From: Nostoc sp. FACHB-110
Lineage (GTDB): Bacteria > Cyanobacteriota > Cyanobacteriia > Cyanobacteriales > Nostocaceae
Length of the DNA stretch: 64,000 bases
Assembly (NCBI RefSeq): GCF_014697425.1
Contig: NZ_JACJRU010000032.1
Location: 1-64,000, forward strand
Reading direction: 5' to 3'
The position numbers and the translations under genes were made by a program. The notes beneath the pieces were generated by a model. The model was given only the letters and a program-made list of their open reading frames with translations. It had not been told where the DNA came from and searched no databases. Of this stretch, positions 9,201 through 17,202 are shown piece after piece. Numbering within the stretch: the first letter of the stretch is position 1; each line of letters opens with the position of its first letter.

Positions 9201-9851
9201 GAAACCAAAGAGGACAACAATATATTTGCCCAAGCCATCACCATTGCTGCCCCAGATTTGGTGATTACTGCCGCCAATGTCCCAACTACTGCTGCACTAG
9301 GTGAGATGATTTCTGTATCTTGGACTGTTAAAAACCAAGGTCTAGTTTCTGCTTTCGCTGACTGGTTTGACGCAGTTTACATTTCTGATGACCAATTCTT
9401 CGACTCTAGCGATACCTATCTCACCAGCCGCAATGCAGAAGAGAATACGCCTCTAGCAGCCGCAGATAGTTATACAGCTACTCAGGATATTTCTATTCCC
9501 AACGTTGTAGCAGGAGGTGATGTCTACGACGGGCTGCGCCAACGATATCTGTTATTTGTTGCTAATCAAGGAACCAAACAGGGTGAAACCAACCAGGACA
9601 ACAATGTATTCGCCCAAGCCATCACCATTGCTGCTCCAGATTTAGTCATTACTGCCGCCAATGCCCCAACTACTGCTCCCGGATTTCTCACCACACCTTT
9701 CAAAGCCTGTGCAGGGGAGCAGGGGAGCAGGGGGGCAGGGGAGAATGAAGGTGACACTGTTGGCGAATTCGGGAAATGCTTGTCCAGAGAGGATGAATTG
9801 AAGAGTAAAGCGATGAGGTTGTATCACCTCAAGCCATGTATTACAAAATAA
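6264..9851 (+). CDS. CARDB-repeat protein, truncated at the C-terminus
   Basis: A 1195-residue protein of nine near-identical ~125-residue CARDB (cell-adhesion-related, Ig-like) repeats plus the start of a tenth. Each runs APDLVITAANAPTT..LGET, then SVSWTVKNQG, a YIYISDDQFFD segment, YLLFVADG and NNVFAQAITI. GGGAG lies before the ATG at 6264. There is no signal peptide. After the tenth repeat starts (PTTAPGFLTTPFKACAGEQG) the frame enters a GGGGAGCA-type repeat and then the left end of the mobile element at 9753, so the natural C-terminus, perhaps with a sorting or calcium-binding domain, is lost. Repeats 8 and 9 carry a 7-residue VYDGLRQ insert coded by a 21-bp dispersed repeat. Confidence 0.85.
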   Translation: MNNIDLIVSSVTAPLSITLGETIPISWTVKNQSTDYVLANYWYDYIYISNDQILDQSDTFLFSKYAGQNTALAATGSYTTTENISIPNSVAQRGSISRYLLFVTDGGNNQDETNETNNVFAQAITINAPDLVVTAANVPITAELGETIFVSWTVKNQGTVSATSYWYDFIYISKDEFLDDSDSFVLYTNSGRPLASDSSYTDTSDIFIPDNVGSGIHYLLFVADGGEYYSNQLETNEDNNVFAQAITINNPPDVDLVITAVNAPTITGLGDTISVSWTVKNQGTASTSSDWYDYIYISDDQLLDESDFRLTDGYTRENKLLASGSSYTITEDISIDNFVAPGDHYLLFVADKDHYQGETNETNNVFAQAITINDAPDLVITAANAPTTATLGETVFVSWTVKNQSTISAKAYNWYDAVYISDDQFFDNSDTQLASYERRENTPLAFDSSYTVTQDISIDNFVAPGNRYLLFVADKDHYQGETNETNNVFAQAITIAAPDLVITAANAPTTATLGETVSVSWTVKNQGTTSGFFTTDYIYISNNQFFDQSDTLVGEYSGWPLASGSSNTATQNISIPNTVAPGERYLLFVADGRNNQVETNETNNVFAQAITINDAPDLLITAANAPTTAALGETISVSWTVKNQGLVSTSSNWYDYIYISDDQFFDNNDTYLSRRDAAKDTPLASGGSYTVTQDISIFNFFKTIATGDHYLLFVADGGGYYGNQVETNETNNVFAQAITIAAPDLVITAANAPTTAALGETISVSWTVKNQGLVSAFANWFDAVYISDDQFFDSSDTYLTERYTEENTPLAAAGSYTATQDISIPDSHYVATTGDRYLLFVADGSNNQVETNEDNNVFAQAITIAAPDLVITAANAPTSAALGETVSVSWTVKNQGLVSAFADWYDAVYISDNQFFDNSDTQLAYHYTGENTPLAAAGSYTATQDISIPDYIAGDVYDGLRQRYLLFVADEGGYYGNQVETKEDNNIFAQAITIAAPDLVITAANVPTTAALGEMISVSWTVKNQGLVSAFADWFDAVYISDDQFFDSSDTYLTSRNAEENTPLAAADSYTATQDISIPNVVAGGDVYDGLRQRYLLFVANQGTKQGETNQDNNVFAQAITIAAPDLVITAANAPTTAPGFLTTPFKACAGEQGSRGAGENEGDTVGEFGKCLSREDELKSKAMRLYHLKPCITK

Positions 9852-9896
9852 AAAAATGCCCCTGACAATTGAATTGTTAGCAAATTCAGAAAACGC

Positions 9897-10295
9897 TTAT
9901 GCGCTCTTTGTTAATTCAGCAATGAAAAGATTGAGAGCTTTAAGTGCCATCTTGTAGCCAGTAGCTTGCTTCCCTAACTTTAGTTGAGACAAAATGCGAT
10001 CGCGTAAAGCTTCAAATGTTTGTGGTTGCAGAAGTGAAGTCTGTTGGCTTACTGGCTCCTCTTGCAGTGTATTACATGGTAAAGTGGGTAATTTATCCCG
10101 TGTACTACTTGGTAGAGCATTTTCTCTGACAATTTGTTCTAAGTAATCAGCTCTAGTTAAGCCGTGACATTCGGCAGCAATACCCAAAGCTTTCCAAGTT
10201 TCATCGGTTAGTCTCAAGGAACGCACTAAACGGTAATCATCATTTTTGAGTGCAAACTTTCCCTGAATATCCCGTTTCATTTTGTTTAACACCAT
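9897..10295 (-). CDS. Ribbon-helix-helix (CopG-like) protein carried by the IS element
   Basis: A 132-residue protein, or 127 from the internal Met at 10280. Residues ~24-57 (LVRSLRLTDETWKALGIAAE, then GLTRADYLEQIVREN) match a CopG/Arc-type strand-helix-helix. The rest is a polar linker and a C-terminal helical region (TGYKMALKALNLFIAEL). It is divergent from the transposase gene and its start codon overlaps one of six CCATGTAWTACA motifs spread over the element. This suggests it represses itself and the transposase or binds the ends. That role is inferred. Confidence 0.65.
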   Translation of the reverse strand: MVLNKMKRDIQGKFALKNDDYRLVRSLRLTDETWKALGIAAECHGLTRADYLEQIVRENALPSSTRDKLPTLPCNTLQEEPVSQQTSLLQPQTFEALRDRILSQLKLGKQATGYKMALKALNLFIAELTKSA

Positions 10296-10368
10296 GTATT
10301 ACATCGCTAGTGTAGAACATAAAATGGAGTTAAAGTTACTGTAGTCGCGCAATTGAGGTAAAGATTTT

Positions 10369-12024
10369 ATGTCAATGCAGCCTCAAAATATTCCTCTAGT
10401 CCCCCCAGATACTCAAGCTGTAGCGCGTGCAGCTTTTCCAAAAGGGAACATCTACGTTTCACTACGTGACAATCTTGGCAGTATTTACGAGGATGAATTT
10501 TTTGCCACATTATTTCCGAAACGAGGACAGCCAGCAGAATCACCGTGGCGGTTAGGTTTAATTTGCGTAATGCAGTTTGTCGAAAATTTAACAGATCGCC
10601 AAACCGCAGAAGCGGTGCGTTCTCGAATTGATTGGAAATACGCTTTAAGCTTGCCTTTGACAGATCCGGGATTTGATTTTTCAGTTTTGAGCGAATTTCG
10701 CCGACGGTTAATCGAAGGTAATGCAGAACAACTGCTACTCGATAGGCTTTTGAAACGATTACGGGATTTAGGATTAATGAAACCAGAACGTCAGAGAACT
10801 GACTCAACTCACGTTTTGGCAGTTATCCGTAACCTCAATCGCTTAGAATTATTGGGAGAGACGCTACGCTTTGCCCTCAACAGTTTAGCCGCCGCCGCGC
10901 CAGATTGGCTAATAAATCAGATTAATTCTGACTGGTTTGACCGTTATAGCCGGCGCGTTGAGAATTACAGATTGCCCAAGCTGGATAGTGAGCGTGAGGC
11001 TTTGGGGAACTTAATCGGAAAAGATGGATTTGCATTATTAGATGACATCTATGCACCAACAACACCCTTTTGGTTACGCCAGATCAAGGCAGTAGAAATT
11101 TTGAGGCAAGTTTGGGTACAACAATTTTATGCCCCTAGTGAAGAAGGTGTTGTGCAATGGCGTATAACAAAAGATATGCCGCCTTCAACAATTGCTATTC
11201 ACTCGCCTTATGATGTTGAGGCACATTACAGTAGTAAGCGCAGCGTTGACTGGGTCGGATATAAAACCCATGTGACAGAAACTTGTGGTGAGGATTGTCC
11301 TCACTTGATTACTCAAGTTTATACTACCTTGTCTACGGTAACAGATGATGCTGCGGTTGAACCTATCCATCAAGGCTTAGAAGAAAAATCATTACTACCA
11401 AACGAGCATTTCATGGACACTGGCTATGTAACGGCAGAACATCTTGTTAATAGCCGCACTCAGTATGATGTAGAAATCATTGGCCCAGTTCGTAGTGACC
11501 CTAGTTGGCAAGCGCGTAATCACCCGAAGTTTGCTGCTGACCAGTTTAAGTTTGATTGGGACAACCAAGTAGCTACTTGTCCTATGGGGCAGCAGAGTGT
11601 GACTTGGCTACCTGAAATCGACAAGCGCGGACAGCCAATTATTGATATCCGATTTCCCACTGCCGCTTGTCGAGCTTGTCCAGTACGCCGTCGTTGCACA
11701 CGTTCAAAAAAAGATCCTCGTGGACTGACTATTCGCGCTCAAGCCTTTCACACAGCACTGCAAACTCGTCGTCAAGCCCAAGAAACACCTGAATTTCTCC
11801 ATCAATACCACCAACGTGCGGGAATAGAAGCTACTTTATCTCAAGGAACTAGACGTACTTGCTTACGACGCTCTCGTTACAGTGGATTGGCAAAAACTCA
11901 TCTTCAACACATTCTAATTGCTACTGCTCTTAACTTTTTACGCTTGGATGCTTGGTTTAACGAAGTACCAATTGCTAAAACTCGTATTTCTCGCTTTAAA
12001 CAATTACAGCCCAAACCCGGTTGA
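10369..12024 (+). CDS. IS1182-family transposase
   Basis: A 551-residue, apparently complete DDE transposase. The N-terminal DUF772 region is clear (SPWRLGLICVMQFVENLTDR, then RSRIDWKYALSLPLTDPGFD), followed by the first aspartate in QRTDSTHVLAVIRNL, the second in FMDTGYV and the glutamate in RAGIEATLSQGTRR. A cysteine cluster (CPMG..., ACRACPVRRRC) precedes the last block, as is usual for the family. No frameshift or stop is seen, so the element may still be active. Confidence 0.9.
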   Translation: MSMQPQNIPLVPPDTQAVARAAFPKGNIYVSLRDNLGSIYEDEFFATLFPKRGQPAESPWRLGLICVMQFVENLTDRQTAEAVRSRIDWKYALSLPLTDPGFDFSVLSEFRRRLIEGNAEQLLLDRLLKRLRDLGLMKPERQRTDSTHVLAVIRNLNRLELLGETLRFALNSLAAAAPDWLINQINSDWFDRYSRRVENYRLPKLDSEREALGNLIGKDGFALLDDIYAPTTPFWLRQIKAVEILRQVWVQQFYAPSEEGVVQWRITKDMPPSTIAIHSPYDVEAHYSSKRSVDWVGYKTHVTETCGEDCPHLITQVYTTLSTVTDDAAVEPIHQGLEEKSLLPNEHFMDTGYVTAEHLVNSRTQYDVEIIGPVRSDPSWQARNHPKFAADQFKFDWDNQVATCPMGQQSVTWLPEIDKRGQPIIDIRFPTAACRACPVRRRCTRSKKDPRGLTIRAQAFHTALQTRRQAQETPEFLHQYHQRAGIEATLSQGTRRTCLRRSRYSGLAKTHLQHILIATALNFLRLDAWFNEVPIAKTRISRFKQLQPKPG

Positions 12025-12042
12025 GCAATACTTAGAGTCCCT

Positions 12043-12104
12043 TAACCATGTAATACACGGGGGAGCAGTTAATCATTTTCTTTCCCCGTGTATTACATGG
12101 TTAG
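12043..12104. repeat. Perfect 20-bp inverted repeat behind the transposase gene
   Basis: TAACCATGTAATACACGGGG (12043-12062) is exactly inverted at 12084-12103 around a ~21-base spacer. Each arm holds one CCATGTAWTACA motif of the set found through this element. It may be a terminator-like structure, a protein-binding site, or both. Confidence 0.75.
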
Positions 12105-12273
12105 CTTTTAGAAAACAAAATATTTCAGTTCGGTTGACATTCAAAAATTTGGCAGCAATTATCATGGGGATTTTTGGTTATGTAATACATGGCTTGAGGT
12201 CAGACAACTTCATCGCTTTACTCCTCAAGCCATCCGCTCTGGACAAGCATTTCCCGAATTCGCCAACAGTGTC

Positions 12274-12679
12274 TACGCTATATCTACCCCGAATTGTATG
12301 GACAATGCTATAAAATATTTTTTTAGTCATTTGCTAGATTACCCATAGCTACATTAAGCCAAAAGCTTAACAATAAATTAAATCTACATTAAGCTTGAGT
12401 ATCCAGTATGTGTCTTCCGAATTATTTTTAAACCACATTCTGTACACTAAAGTCTGACAAATTTATCGAAACAGAATTCAGGAGTCAGAATTCAGAATTT
12501 AGTTTGGGATTTTGGAAGAGTGGTAAATGAATAAACGGGTTTAATATCCCACTAATCCTAGATTTGGTGGCTACAATCAGTGAGGAATTCAGATTCCCCA
12601 CTGATTGATTCTGAATTCTTCTTCAAGAACCTTATAAGTATCGAAAGCTTTAAGTCTACTGAATTAGTTTATACAATTT
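12274..12679. repeat. Spacer with dispersed repeats of the AATTCAGGAGTCAG type
   Basis: 12475-12500 carries AATTCAGGAGTCAGAATTCA, related to the MITE ends at 29313 and 53945. 12550-12641 (CTAATCCTAGATTTGGTGGC through a CAATCAG...CTGATTG hairpin to ACCTTATAAGTAT) is nearly identical to 29451-29537, with a diverged third copy near 16977-17071. No gene is seen. Confidence 0.7.
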
Positions 12680-12940
12680 TTAGTAGTTAATTATGTTTTG
12701 AGCTTTGATTTTTAATGTTAATCTATTATAACGACGTTCTAAAAAAAATTTCACTTCTAAACTAGTGCAAAACATTTGAGGTACATTACCAACAACTAAC
12801 AACCATCTTTCTTCATTATCTATGCGTAACTTCCATCGCTCTTGAGGATTTTGAGGTAAAATAATAGATTTACCATAACTATCAAATTCACATTTAAATC
12901 CCCAAAGCTTTGCTTGTTTTAGCAGACTTTCTTTAGTCAT
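12680..12940 (-). CDS. Small hypothetical protein (86 aa)
   Basis: Begins MTKESLLKQAKLWGFKCEFD and continues with a plausible alpha/beta pattern (ERWLLVVGNVPQMF). Basic, no membrane segment, no recognised family. There is no clear ribosome site and it lies between repeats, so it could be an orphan or the last part of a larger gene. The amino-acid composition looks protein-like, unlike the neighbouring spacer frames. Confidence 0.45.
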   Translation of the reverse strand: MTKESLLKQAKLWGFKCEFDSYGKSIILPQNPQERWKLRIDNEERWLLVVGNVPQMFCTSLEVKFFLERRYNRLTLKIKAQNIINY

Positions 12941-13508
12941 AACAATCTGATTGCGTTAGTTTTTCAGTTCATAACTGTGAATTGATGAATACAATATAGG
13001 AATCAGAATTAATTACTGAACATACTTGTATAGATAGGAAAGGGGAAGGGACAGAGAAACTAGAAGTGTAATGATTTTTTCAAAAATCAAATATGAGTCC
13101 TATATATTGCATATTGAATAAATTAATTATTTATTTAATTTAGGCTTTACACTCAACTTACCGAAATTTAGTATACGCTAATTACTTACTGGAAGCCCAT
13201 GAGTTACCACTTTTACTTTAGGATTTTTCAAGAAATAAGTTAGTTAATTTGTGAGGTGGCTTATTGCCTGCTCTTTGCATAGGGCAAGTAAAGACACTCA
13301 TTTCCACAAGAAAATTTGCAATATTTTTAGGGAGGAAGTCTTTAATCACAAAACTATTATTTATAAGGATAAGCAGGTGGTGGAAGTGGCTAAGAGTGAG
13401 TCAGATATTTATCTTTATCCATACTTGGCCAAGGTTTTCGTGATTTTTATCTACATCCCACACTATCCCCAACACTCAGCTTCATCACACTGAGAGTGAA
13501 GTTCTCTA
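12941..13508. other. AT-rich spacer, no supported gene
   Basis: A GTG-initiated 80-codon frame (13251-13493) has no family features. The stretch otherwise holds AT-rich sequence and no clear hairpin. Confidence 0.4.
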
Positions 13509-13926
13509 TTATACTATTTGCGCGCCAGGACGACTATTTTCTACCACAAACGAAGCAAAAGTGTATACAGGAACATCTGGACGGCTAACGGTTGTCATAA
13601 TTCGCAGGTCAGTCTGCCAACGCTCATGATTCAGGTTGACACGCAATACTTTTCGGATAAGGAATTTACTCGTGTTCGCGTAGCGTCTCCGTGATTGAGA
13701 AGGTATCTTGAGAGCAGGGGTGCAAGGAAGAACGAAGGTACTCTCTCCCCTGCCCCTGAAGCTCCTCCACCCCCCTGCTCCCTCAACGAAGAGATATCTT
13801 AACCAAAAGGTATTGGGTTGACACGGAAAAAACCTCTGCGATCGCCATCAAAAAACATAATGTGTGGGTTTTCCGAAATTAAGGGGGCATAGTAAGGGGC
13901 GTAAACGTTATAACTTGGTTGACATT
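13509..13926 (-). pseudogene. phoD: phoD-type alkaline phosphatase, C-terminal remnant split by a MITE
   Basis: On the minus strand the frame NVYAPYYAPLISENPHIMFF-DGDRRGFFRVN is interrupted by the MITE at 13644-13815 and resumes as LNHERWQTDLRIM-TTVSRPDVPVYTFASFVVE-NSRPGAQIV before the stop at 13509. This is the conserved end of PhoD phosphodiesterase/alkaline phosphatases. Removing the MITE and one copy of its target duplication restores a perfect frame (GFFRVNLNHERW). The catalytic N-terminal and central parts are absent here; a central piece of a PhoD gene lies at 33496-33668. Confidence 0.8.
13644..13815. mobile_element. MITE family A, copy 1, with 10-bp target duplication
   Basis: 172 bp with terminal repeats CAATACTTTTCGGATAAG (left) and, inverted, CAATACCTTTTGGTTAAGAT (right). 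It is flanked by GGTTGACACG at 13634-13643 and 13816-13825. The inside holds GC-rich GAGCAGGGG and CCCCCTGCTCCC segments that can fold back on each other. Copies: 27263, 34538, 39640, 40587. Confidence 0.9.
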
Positions 13927-13994
13927 ATTTCTAAATCAATTCTTAAATATCAGCTTTTATCCTGAGTTTTGTTGTTTATTAGGTGTAATAGCAG

Positions 13995-15098
13995 ATGATG
14001 TTAAAACAACTGTTCCTAATTGCTATTAGTGCGCTCGTAGCAATCGCATTTGCTACTTTTATAGATATCCAAGGAATTGCCCAAACTCCCACAGATTTAG
14101 ATTTAGCAGCTTATCATGCGCCAATACATTATCAAGATACTGATAGCACTAAATATAGTGGTGATTACATTACCCAGTTTAACTATGACGGAGATTGGCG
14201 AGGCACAAATAATTGGGACAATCTTTTGTCTTATCAGCTGAACGCTCATGCTTATTATTCTGTGGCTGAGACTTGTACTCACAGATTCATTACCTATTCT
14301 TTTTTTCATCCTCAAGATTGGACTGATATTCCCTTTGACCAAGAACACGAAAATGATTTAGAGGGTTTGCTGGCGATCGTTCGCAAAGATAGTACAACCT
14401 TTGGTAAACTCGAAGGCATTGTTACAGTCTTCCATACAAACTTTTACTCCTATACACCTGCTGGTAGTCCTTTAATAAGTGGTGCAGAAAATATTGATGG
14501 AATGCTGACTATGAGTAGCTATAACAACTCTCTGCATCCTTTAACAACACAAGAAGCTAAAGGTCATGGCTTACGAGCTTGGCCAGCAGGCAATTTTTAT
14601 GGAAGCAATAATCAAGATGGAATCATTTACTATCCTTCTAAAACTAATGCCCAAGTTCCGGCATCAGGAAACACCCGTAATGTACAATATCTATTGATTG
14701 ATGTATTTGCTACTAGTGGTATGTGGCAACGTCAATTAGATGAAGCATCTAGTTCTACAGGGATAACTTTTGCAAAGTGGGGTACATTCCGAGGCGATTC
14801 AAGCTCAAGTTGTGGTGCTGGTACACCAACCTGCGCTAATGATTCCGCGAATGCACCTTGGGGCTGGGATGACTCTGACGATGGCTCAGTCTACAAAGGC
14901 GAAATGGCTTTAGATCCTGCTCACTTAGTAGATGTTTATTTCAATGGACTCGGTAACTTTGATTCTACATACATACGTAACCGATATATTCAAGATTTAA
15001 AAGACAGAGGCTACAATTCTCACAATCTTCCTCTAGGCTGGCCTAGCCAAATCAATCTTAATGCTTTAATTGGCAAACTCAAAAACCAGTGTTCTTAA
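13995..15098 (+). CDS. Secreted protein of unknown function with EHENDLEG motif
   Basis: A 367-residue protein with a signal peptide (FLIAISALVAIAFATFIDIQ, likely cleavage after GIAQ). The mature part is rich in aromatic and polar residues, with a FFHPQDWTDIPFDQEHENDL block around residue ~105-125, a VTVFHTNFYSY strand and cysteines near the middle and end (CGAGTPTC) that may form disulfides. The His/Glu/Asp cluster could bind metal, but I cannot name the family. It is followed by a strong terminator and belongs to a run of exported proteins. Confidence 0.65.
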   Translation: MMLKQLFLIAISALVAIAFATFIDIQGIAQTPTDLDLAAYHAPIHYQDTDSTKYSGDYITQFNYDGDWRGTNNWDNLLSYQLNAHAYYSVAETCTHRFITYSFFHPQDWTDIPFDQEHENDLEGLLAIVRKDSTTFGKLEGIVTVFHTNFYSYTPAGSPLISGAENIDGMLTMSSYNNSLHPLTTQEAKGHGLRAWPAGNFYGSNNQDGIIYYPSKTNAQVPASGNTRNVQYLLIDVFATSGMWQRQLDEASSSTGITFAKWGTFRGDSSSSCGAGTPTCANDSANAPWGWDDSDDGSVYKGEMALDPAHLVDVYFNGLGNFDSTYIRNRYIQDLKDRGYNSHNLPLGWPSQINLNALIGKLKNQCS

Positions 15099-15107
15099 TC
15101 TGTGAAT

Positions 15108-15149
15108 AACAGAAGCTGTATTACTTTGCAATGCAGCTTCTGTTCTTTT
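15108..15149 (+). terminator. Rho-independent terminator
   Basis: AACAGAAGCTG (15108-15118) pairs with CAGCTTCTGTT (15134-15144), followed by CTTTTA. It lies 10 bases behind the stop of the 13995 gene. Confidence 0.75.
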
Positions 15150-15358
15150 ACAAGAGTTCTCTCGATCAGTTCTTCAATGCGTTGAGCGAGAATATCGTAT
15201 ACAACAATAATGTCGATTGTAGTTCCATTTTTATAGTTAATTTAATTCCGAGAATATCCCAAAATTTAAAATCCTAGGTTAAAGAATGGTTATGGGATAA
15301 TTACTAGCTTTTAGGCTAATCTACATAATAAATTAGTTGGCTAATTAGGTCAGATTTT

Positions 15359-16732
15359 ATGTTTAAAAAAATAGGTATAATCGCTGTCTTGACAGTTGTA
15401 CTTGTATGGTTTAATGCTAAGACTATTGCTGCAACTCCTCGTTCAAGTTGGATAGAAAATGAAATTTATCAATACAATCATCAATTTGCTACTCAATTAC
15501 CTCAAGAATTAGCAACAAAAATGCAAAAGATGGCGGTTAGTCCTTTTGCTTTTTATCGAGGAACTGCTCACATCTTTTATCGTGATATGCAGACATTACC
15601 AAGTTCAGCATTTGTCAATTCTGCTACCTCAGCTATCTGGTTAGAAGGTGATATGCATATGCAGAATCTTGGGGGAATGAGAGATGCAAATGGAAACAAT
15701 GTCTTTGATACCACTGATTTTGATGAAGGCTATCTTGGCCCTTACATTTGGGACTTACGCCGGATGGCGGTTTCAATTCTATTAGCAGCTAAAGAAAATG
15801 GTTTTAGCTCTAGTGATGCTCAAGATGTTGTGCGAAATTTTCTCGATACTTACCTCAACAAGATGAGCGACTTCAAGGGAACTAATGATGAATTATCTTA
15901 CCGATTAGAATCTAGTAATACAAACGGTATCGTTAACGATTTAATTCAACAAGCTGCTAGTAAAAATCGTTCCAGCTTGTTGAGCAAATATACGCAACTC
16001 AATAGCAGTGGCGATCGCGTTTTCCAAACTACCTCCCAACTTCAACCTATATCTAGTAGCACTTACTCAAGTATTAGTAATGCGATAAATAGCTATATAA
16101 CTTCAATTCCTAGTAGTAAACGCTACAGCAATAGCTATTACAATCTTAAAGATATTCGGCTAAAGCTAGGTTCAGGAACTGGTAGTCTTGGCAGATATCG
16201 ATATTACTTATTAATTGAAGGCCCTAGTTCGGCAAACGATGATGATCGCATTTTAGAAATGAAACAAGAAACTAGCAGCACTGTAGCAATTGCTGTTCCT
16301 GGTTTGTTACCAAGTTCTGTATATGGCAGCAATGAAGGTGCAAGAGTGACAATCGCTACCAAGGCGATGCTTGCTAATACAGACCCTTTAGTTGGCTACA
16401 CTACAATCAACAATCTTTTCTTTATGCTGCACGAGAAATCACCTTATCAAGAAGACTTTGATTATACATTACTCACAACTAAAACCAAGTTCATGGATGC
16501 AATGGGGTATGCAGGCAAAGTCGTAGCCAAAAACCATGCTATTTCTGATAAAGATTACAATGATGCGCTTGTTCCTTATAGTGTGGATAAAGAAGTCACA
16601 GATATTGTTAGTGGTAACAAGGCTGCATTTAAAAATGAAATAGTCAACTTTGCTTTAGATTATGCAACTCAAGTTGAGTATGACTATGCAAGTTTTGTAG
16701 ATGCCCTAAACCGGGGAATACCACTTTATTAA
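15359..16732 (+). CDS. DUF2252 family protein, exported
   Basis: A 457-residue protein with a signal peptide (IGIIAVLTVVLVWFNAKTIAA). The DUF2252 signature is clear: SPFAFYRGTAHIF, IWLEGDMHMQNLGG, DTTDFDEGYLGPYIWDLRRM and AVSILLAAK. The fold is kinase-like, with GDxHxxN and DFDE resembling the catalytic and metal loops of aminoglycoside phosphotransferases; the substrate is unknown. Export is unusual for a nucleotide-using fold. A hairpin terminator follows at 16777. Confidence 0.85.
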   Translation: MFKKIGIIAVLTVVLVWFNAKTIAATPRSSWIENEIYQYNHQFATQLPQELATKMQKMAVSPFAFYRGTAHIFYRDMQTLPSSAFVNSATSAIWLEGDMHMQNLGGMRDANGNNVFDTTDFDEGYLGPYIWDLRRMAVSILLAAKENGFSSSDAQDVVRNFLDTYLNKMSDFKGTNDELSYRLESSNTNGIVNDLIQQAASKNRSSLLSKYTQLNSSGDRVFQTTSQLQPISSSTYSSISNAINSYITSIPSSKRYSNSYYNLKDIRLKLGSGTGSLGRYRYYLLIEGPSSANDDDRILEMKQETSSTVAIAVPGLLPSSVYGSNEGARVTIATKAMLANTDPLVGYTTINNLFFMLHEKSPYQEDFDYTLLTTKTKFMDAMGYAGKVVAKNHAISDKDYNDALVPYSVDKEVTDIVSGNKAAFKNEIVNFALDYATQVEYDYASFVDALNRGIPLY

Positions 16733-16776
16733 AAATTTAGCCATTAGACTTGTCCAAAATATTAACTTAGAAAAAG

Positions 16777-16815
16777 AAAAATGGTAAAACGTTAAATTGA
16801 GCGTCTACCATTTTT
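16777..16815 (+). terminator. Hairpin terminator behind the DUF2252 gene
   Basis: AAAAATGGTA (16777-16786) is inverted as TACCATTTTT (16806-16815). The A- and T-tracts at the outer ends let it work in both directions. Confidence 0.65.
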
Positions 16816-16894
16816 CAGAATTAGTTATAGTTTTCGATTATATCGAGAAATATCCACATAGAACAAAACAAATTTTAGGTATTAGTTATCAAAA

Positions 16895-17071
16895 CAGAAT
16901 ACATGCGTCAGTCGCCAGAATTCTCTTGCTTGTATTGGAGTGCGACTGGTGGATGAATTGTAGGGGTTTAATACCCCCACTAATTCGCAGATTTAGTGGT
17001 CAACAAGAAAGTGGTGGGTTAGAATCCCCTACTAATTGATTCTGACGGATGTATTCTTCTTCAAGAACAAC
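16895..17071. repeat. Diverged dispersed repeat copy
   Basis: GAATACATGCGTCAGTCGCC at the left and GACGGATGTATTC at the right form terminal inverted repeats; the inner TAATACCCCCACTAATTCG...CCCCTACTAATTGATTCTG and TTCTTCTTCAAGAACA resemble the repeats at 12550-12641 and 29451-29537. An 80-codon frame across it (16797-17039) is not a gene. The rest of the 16816-17202 interval holds nothing I can identify. Confidence 0.55.
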
Positions 17072-17202
17072 TGCAATCATTGTTAAACTGCGCCCAAAAA
17101 CGACACTAAGACATCAAAGTTAAACAGGAGAGTCAGAAAATCGTTTTGATGCAAATATCAAAGTTTTGTCTCAAAGCTTTGAACAGTCTGGCTTTGGAGT
17201 TT

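Larger units (their letters stand above)
9753..12273. mobile_element. IS1182-like element with ~95-bp imperfect terminal inverted repeats
   Basis: The sequence from GACACTGTTGGCGAATTCGG (9753 on) to CCATGTATTACA (9845) recurs inverted at 12179-12273 with about 15 mismatches or indels. Between the ends lie a minus-strand ribbon-helix-helix gene and a plus-strand transposase. No target duplication was found by eye, and the left end sits right after a GGGGAGCA repeat that ends the CARDB gene. The length of ~2.5 kb is long for an IS1182 element because of the passenger gene. Confidence 0.8.

Noticed and set aside
13251..13493. 80-codon GTG-started frame
   Set aside because: No ribosome site, no family features, lies in AT-rich spacer between repeats.
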